Assembly (NCBI GenBank): GCA_946627685.1
Contig: CAMOVV010000004.1
Coordinates: 1-17,552 of the forward strand
Reading direction: 5' to 3'
Length of the DNA stretch: 17,552 bases
From: an uncultured Bacteroidales bacterium
GTDB lineage: Bacteria; Bacteroidota; Bacteroidia; Bacteroidales; UBA932
Below, piece after piece: positions 15,010 to 17,552 of the stretch; within the stretch, counting starts at the first letter, position 1; the number at the start of each line of letters is the position of its first letter. The notes beneath the pieces are model-generated. The model saw nothing but the letters and a program-made list of their open reading frames with translations, was not told the DNA's origin and did not search any database. A program made the position numbers and the translations under genes.

Positions 15010-17100
15010 CTAAAGTTCTTCAAGTTCAAACCTCTTTTCAGGGGAAATATCTTCCTGCGCCTTCAGCTTTCCGTTGAAAACGTAGGTGTTGTTCCGTGAC
15101 ACAAGGTTCTTCGCGGCAGAGCTCTTCACGCCGAAGCCGTTGTTGTACTGGATGGTGTTGTTCTCTATGAGTATATCCTCGGAGGGGTGCGCAAGATAAT
15201 CGACAAGTATGCCGTTGGAGTCGTTCCCTTCGAAAAGACAGCCCTTTATGGTAAGTCCCCTGGTGTCGGAGACGGTCACGCCGTTCCAGTCGTTCCTTGC
15301 GATTTCGCAGCCTTCGATATCCACGTTCCTGCAGCTCTTGACGACCACTCCGGAGCCCTTGAACGAGCAGTCGAGCCTGGAATTGACGATTTTCACGTCC
15401 TCACATTCATGCAGGAGGAGGTTGTGCTGGATGCGGTCTCCCGGCACGATGTGCGAGCCGTTCTCGGTGAAATCGCAGTTTTCGATGACAATCCCCTTGG
15501 TGTCGGAGAAATAGACGCCCGTGCGGGAGAAGTTCATCACGGTAAGGTTCCGGAGGGTGATGCCCGAGTGCGGGGCGTCGATGTCCCCCTGGCAGTGGAG
15601 GCCGTTGAGGCTGTTGCTCAGGCGGGCGGAGCGGTCGAAACGGCCGGTGTTGGGGTCGTAGCCGGGATTGTGGTCCCAGGCGCCGTCAATCACGAAATCG
15701 CTGAGGGTGATGTCTTTCTGTCCGAATCCACTGAAGGAGAACGCTATGTTGAAGATGGTGGGTTCGCAGACGAAGACCGTCTCCAGCCCCTCTCCCTTGA
15801 GGGTTATCCCGGAAGGGATGGTATAGGTCTTTTTCACCTTGTATTCTCCGGCCTTGAGAAGGATGGTCCTGCCGGTGCCGGCGGCCGCGTCCATGACGGC
15901 CTGCAGGTCGTCCCCGGGCTTCACCACGATGGCGTCTGCGGGGGCGGGAGAGGTCTCGGAGGCCTTTTTCGCTCCCACCATATAGGCTATCTTCGAAGGT
16001 TCCGGTTTCTTGAGTACGGCCGGAGTCTCGCCGAAGCTGGCGCTCCACGAGGTGAGCTTTTTAAGGTAGTCCTTGTCCCCGTGCTCGATGGCATATTTGA
16101 CATGGGGAAGGTCAACGCCCCTGGACGTGTAGTAATTGTAAACCCACTCGAGTCCGTGGCTGAAATTCCCCCTTTCCCTCTGTGCCGGAGGGCCGTAGCA
16201 GTCCACTTCTTCTCCGGAATTCCAGGTCTCGAGGTATTCCAGTCCCAGGGCGAGCCTCTGCCCGGCGGCCTCGAAGAGATTGACTCCCTGGTTGTAAGCC
16301 ACCCTCGCGGCATAGGAGAAGAGCCTCTCTCCCATCTGGGCGTGCCCCATGTCGCGGGTCATTTCCTGGCACTGTCCGTTGGGCCAGATATATTTGAGGA
16401 GACTGCCGTTGAAGGGGCTGTGGAGATAGTGGTACACGGCATTGTCGAACATTTCCCTGTTGTCCGTAAAGACGGCGAAGGCCATTATGGTGTGGAGGAT
16501 TGAGCCGTCCCAGTTGCCGTTGGCTTCGGAAGAATAGTAACGGATATAAGGGAAAAGGATTTCCATGAGAAGGGTATTGCCGCTTTCCGTGTTCTCCTGC
16601 GTCCATCCGGGATAGGTATAACGCAGGATCTCGGCGGCGTTGCAGAATGCCTGTCCGTCAAGGCCTATGATGAGTTTCGTGTCGTTTTCGTCGAAGCTGC
16701 GCAGCTTGCGCGACCAGGCGTCGATGATCTCTATGGCTTTCTTCGCGTAGGCTTCCTCTCCGGTTATATACCATAGGACGGCGCAGGCATATACCTTTCC
16801 GGAGCTGGCTCCCCACTGCGAAGAACCTATATCTATCGAACCGTAAGCCCCGCGGATGACCCTTGAAGAAGGCTGCGGGACGAAATCGAGAAGGCCTTTT
16901 TTCAACTCTTCGGCATATCCGGCCCAGGGCTCTTCTCCGGCCTGGACCTTCGCCTTAATCCAGTCAAGGTCCGCGAGGGTGAGGTCTATCCCAGGATGCG
17001 AAAATTCCGTCCCCGAAGAGGCTGAGGGTCTGCAGGATGGCGTCAGGAGCGCAGAAAGGCAGAGGGCGGCGACGGCAAGAAGTCTGGAAACTGTTTTCAT
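15010..17100 (-). CDS. Alginate-lyase-like (alpha/alpha toroid) domain fused to a parallel beta-helix, lipoprotein
   Basis: 696-residue two-domain enzyme. The signal MKTVSRLLAVAALCLSALLT is followed by PSC, a likely relaxed lipobox with C23. Residues about 35-350 resemble the alginate lyase superfamily fold (PF05426, also used by PL38-type lyases), with WITGEEAYAKKAIEIIDAW, NWDGSILHTIMAFAVFTDN and the family motif QEMTRDMGHAQMGE, where R249 and H253 are likely catalytic-site residues. Residues about 385-685 form a right-handed beta-helix (PF13229-like) beginning VVKPGDDLQAVMD and LLKAGEYKV, then repeats such as GIVIENCDFTENG, VDIEGCEIARNDWNG, LTIKGCLFEGNDSNG and ILIENNTIQYNNGFG. The first domain should cleave a uronic-acid polymer by beta-elimination; the second may be a second lyase or epimerase domain or bind glycan. 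First gene of the operon with GH88. The ATG at 17100 starts the signal peptide; an in-frame TTG at 17124 does not. Confidence 0.78.
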   Translation of the reverse strand: MKTVSRLLAVAALCLSALLTPSCRPSASSGTEFSHPGIDLTLADLDWIKAKVQAGEEPWAGYAEELKKGLLDFVPQPSSRVIRGAYGSIDIGSSQWGASSGKVYACAVLWYITGEEAYAKKAIEIIDAWSRKLRSFDENDTKLIIGLDGQAFCNAAEILRYTYPGWTQENTESGNTLLMEILFPYIRYYSSEANGNWDGSILHTIMAFAVFTDNREMFDNAVYHYLHSPFNGSLLKYIWPNGQCQEMTRDMGHAQMGERLFSYAARVAYNQGVNLFEAAGQRLALGLEYLETWNSGEEVDCYGPPAQRERGNFSHGLEWVYNYYTSRGVDLPHVKYAIEHGDKDYLKKLTSWSASFGETPAVLKKPEPSKIAYMVGAKKASETSPAPADAIVVKPGDDLQAVMDAAAGTGRTILLKAGEYKVKKTYTIPSGITLKGEGLETVFVCEPTIFNIAFSFSGFGQKDITLSDFVIDGAWDHNPGYDPNTGRFDRSARLSNSLNGLHCQGDIDAPHSGITLRNLTVMNFSRTGVYFSDTKGIVIENCDFTENGSHIVPGDRIQHNLLLHECEDVKIVNSRLDCSFKGSGVVVKSCRNVDIEGCEIARNDWNGVTVSDTRGLTIKGCLFEGNDSNGILVDYLAHPSEDILIENNTIQYNNGFGVKSSAAKNLVSRNNTYVFNGKLKAQEDISPEKRFELEEL

Positions 17101-17128
17101 AAGTTGGTTCGAAAGTGTTATCAAGCAC

Positions 17129-17136
17129 TAAAGGTA
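17129..17136 (-). promoter_or_regulatory. Possible -7 box of the lyase-GH88 operon
   Basis: On the minus strand 17136-17129 reads TACCTTTA, one mismatch from TAnnTTTG. It would give transcription near 17125 and a leader of about 24 bases before the ATG at 17100. The nearest TTTG is too far away for a -33 element, so support is weak. Confidence 0.3.
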
Positions 17137-17204
17137 ATGAAAAAAAAGGAAGATGAAAAAGGCCAAAGAATCAGGTGGATAAGGTTTTAAACGGTGTTGA
17201 AAAC

Positions 17205-17235
17205 TTTGTTAATTTGATTTTTATACGTATATTTG
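17205..17235 (+). promoter_or_regulatory. Promoter of rpsL
   Basis: TTTG (17205-17208), a 19-base spacer and TATATTTG (17228-17235) match the Bacteroidota consensus fully, including spacing. This is the best promoter in the window, as expected for a ribosomal protein operon. Predicted transcription start is near 17239, with a leader of about 49 bases. Confidence 0.75.
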
Positions 17236-17238
17236 CAG

Positions 17239-17253
17239 CCCCTTTAAAAGGGG
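17239..17253 (+). promoter_or_regulatory. Hairpin at the predicted 5' end of the rpsL mRNA
   Basis: CCCCTT (17239-17244) and AAGGGG (17248-17253) form a 6-bp stem with a TAA loop. It sits where the transcript should begin, 35 bases before the rpsL ATG. It could stabilise the mRNA 5' end or act in regulation; a T tract is lacking, so it does not look like a terminator. Confidence 0.4.
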
Positions 17254-17287
17254 GTTTAAAACATAAATTATAGATTAACAATTATTT

Positions 17288-17552
17288 ATGCCCACAATTC
17301 AACAACTTGTTCGCAAAGGACGCGAGGTTGAGACCGTGAAAAGCAAATCTCGCGCGCTGGACGCTTGTCCTCAGAAGAGGGGCGTATGCCTTAGGGTTTA
17401 CACAACCACCCCTAAGAAACCTAACTCCGCAATGAGAAAGGTTGCCCGTGTACGTCTTACCAACTCTAATGAGGTCAATGCCTACATCCCTGGCGAGGGC
17501 CACAACCTCCAGGAGCACTCCATCGTGCTCGTCCGCGGAGGCCGTGTAAAGG
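17288..17552 (+). CDS. rpsL: 30S ribosomal protein S12, N-terminal part
   Basis: First 88 codons of S12, the decoding-centre protein of the small ribosomal subunit; the C-terminal third lies beyond the window. [13 protein letters not shown] and the conserved stretches [20 protein letters not shown] and [20 protein letters not shown] identify it without doubt. K43 and K88 (K42 and K87 in E. coli mature numbering) are both lysine, the form usual in streptomycin-sensitive ribosomes. The leader is AT-rich with no Shine-Dalgarno sequence, as usual for the phylum. In Bacteroidota rpsL normally leads the str operon (rpsL, rpsG, fusA), which would continue to the right. It is divergent from the lyase-GH88 operon, with 187 bases between start codons. 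Confidence 0.98.
   Translation, partial: MPTIQQLVRKGREVETVKSKSRALDACPQKRGVCLRVYTTTPKKPNSAMRKVARVRLTNSNEVNAYIPGEGHNLQEHSIVLVRGGRVK

Noticed and set aside
15281..15480. DNA-level tandem repeats in the beta-helix coding region
   Set aside because: The repetition is at the protein level (IENC/IEGC turns of the helix); the DNA is not repeated closely enough to be a repeat element.
15187..16503. 438-residue plus-strand open frame opposite the lyase/beta-helix gene
   Set aside because: Its translation is Val/Gly/His-rich and featureless, and the minus strand encodes a signal peptide plus two recognisable domains.

Overview
The window looks like a chromosome segment of an anaerobic, polysaccharide-degrading member of Bacteroidota, probably order Bacteroidales. 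The signs are: -7 promoter boxes of the form TAnnTTTG, no Shine-Dalgarno sequences but AT-rich leaders, many lipoprotein signal peptides, Bacteroidota-typical families (DUF4251, DUF4369-TlpA, GH92, GH88, Tat-exported Gfo/Idh/MocA proteins), and an S12 gene with a Bacteroidota-type promoter. Coding DNA is GC-rich and gene spacers are AT-rich. Genus cannot be read from the window.

Layout. (1) 1-950, minus: 5' part of a Tat-exported Gfo/Idh/MocA oxidoreductase, cut by the window edge and possibly frameshifted close to it. (2) 1091-6098, plus: a five-gene operon of heterodisulfide-reductase-like redox proteins: HdrC-like, HdrB-like, a minimal HdrA/QmoA-like flavoprotein, a second HdrC-like protein, and a 635-residue protein joining a NarI/HdrE-like membrane domain, two ferredoxin motifs and two complete CCG modules. 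This is the most interesting part. (3) 6099-7307, minus: TlpA-type thioredoxin lipoprotein, abutting the operon end to end. (4) 7375-8466, plus: exported lactonase-family beta-propeller, divergent from the TlpA gene. (5) 8515-11897, minus: GH92 then GH43 in one transcription unit. (6) 12015-13172, plus: DUF4251 lipoprotein and a small outer-membrane beta-barrel protein. (7) 13184-17100, minus: an operon of an alginate-lyase-like/beta-helix fusion, a GH88 unsaturated uronyl hydrolase and a variant O6-alkylguanine-DNA alkyltransferase. (8) 17288-17552, plus: start of rpsL.

How the genes work together. The lyase and GH88 form a logical pair: a lyase makes oligosaccharides ending in a 4,5-unsaturated uronic acid, and GH88 removes that sugar. 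GH92 (alpha-mannosidase) and GH43 add further glycan trimming in the cell envelope. No SusC/SusD pair is present, so this is not a complete polysaccharide utilisation locus. The Hdr-like operon should form a membrane-bound electron-transfer complex linking a cytoplasmic flavin/Fe-S module to the menaquinone pool. Its real substrate is not evident: no heterodisulfide pathway, APS reductase, sulfite reductase or hydrogenase subunit is encoded here. No tRNA, rRNA, CRISPR array, insertion sequence or integrase was seen, and no stretch without a gene exceeds 300 bases.
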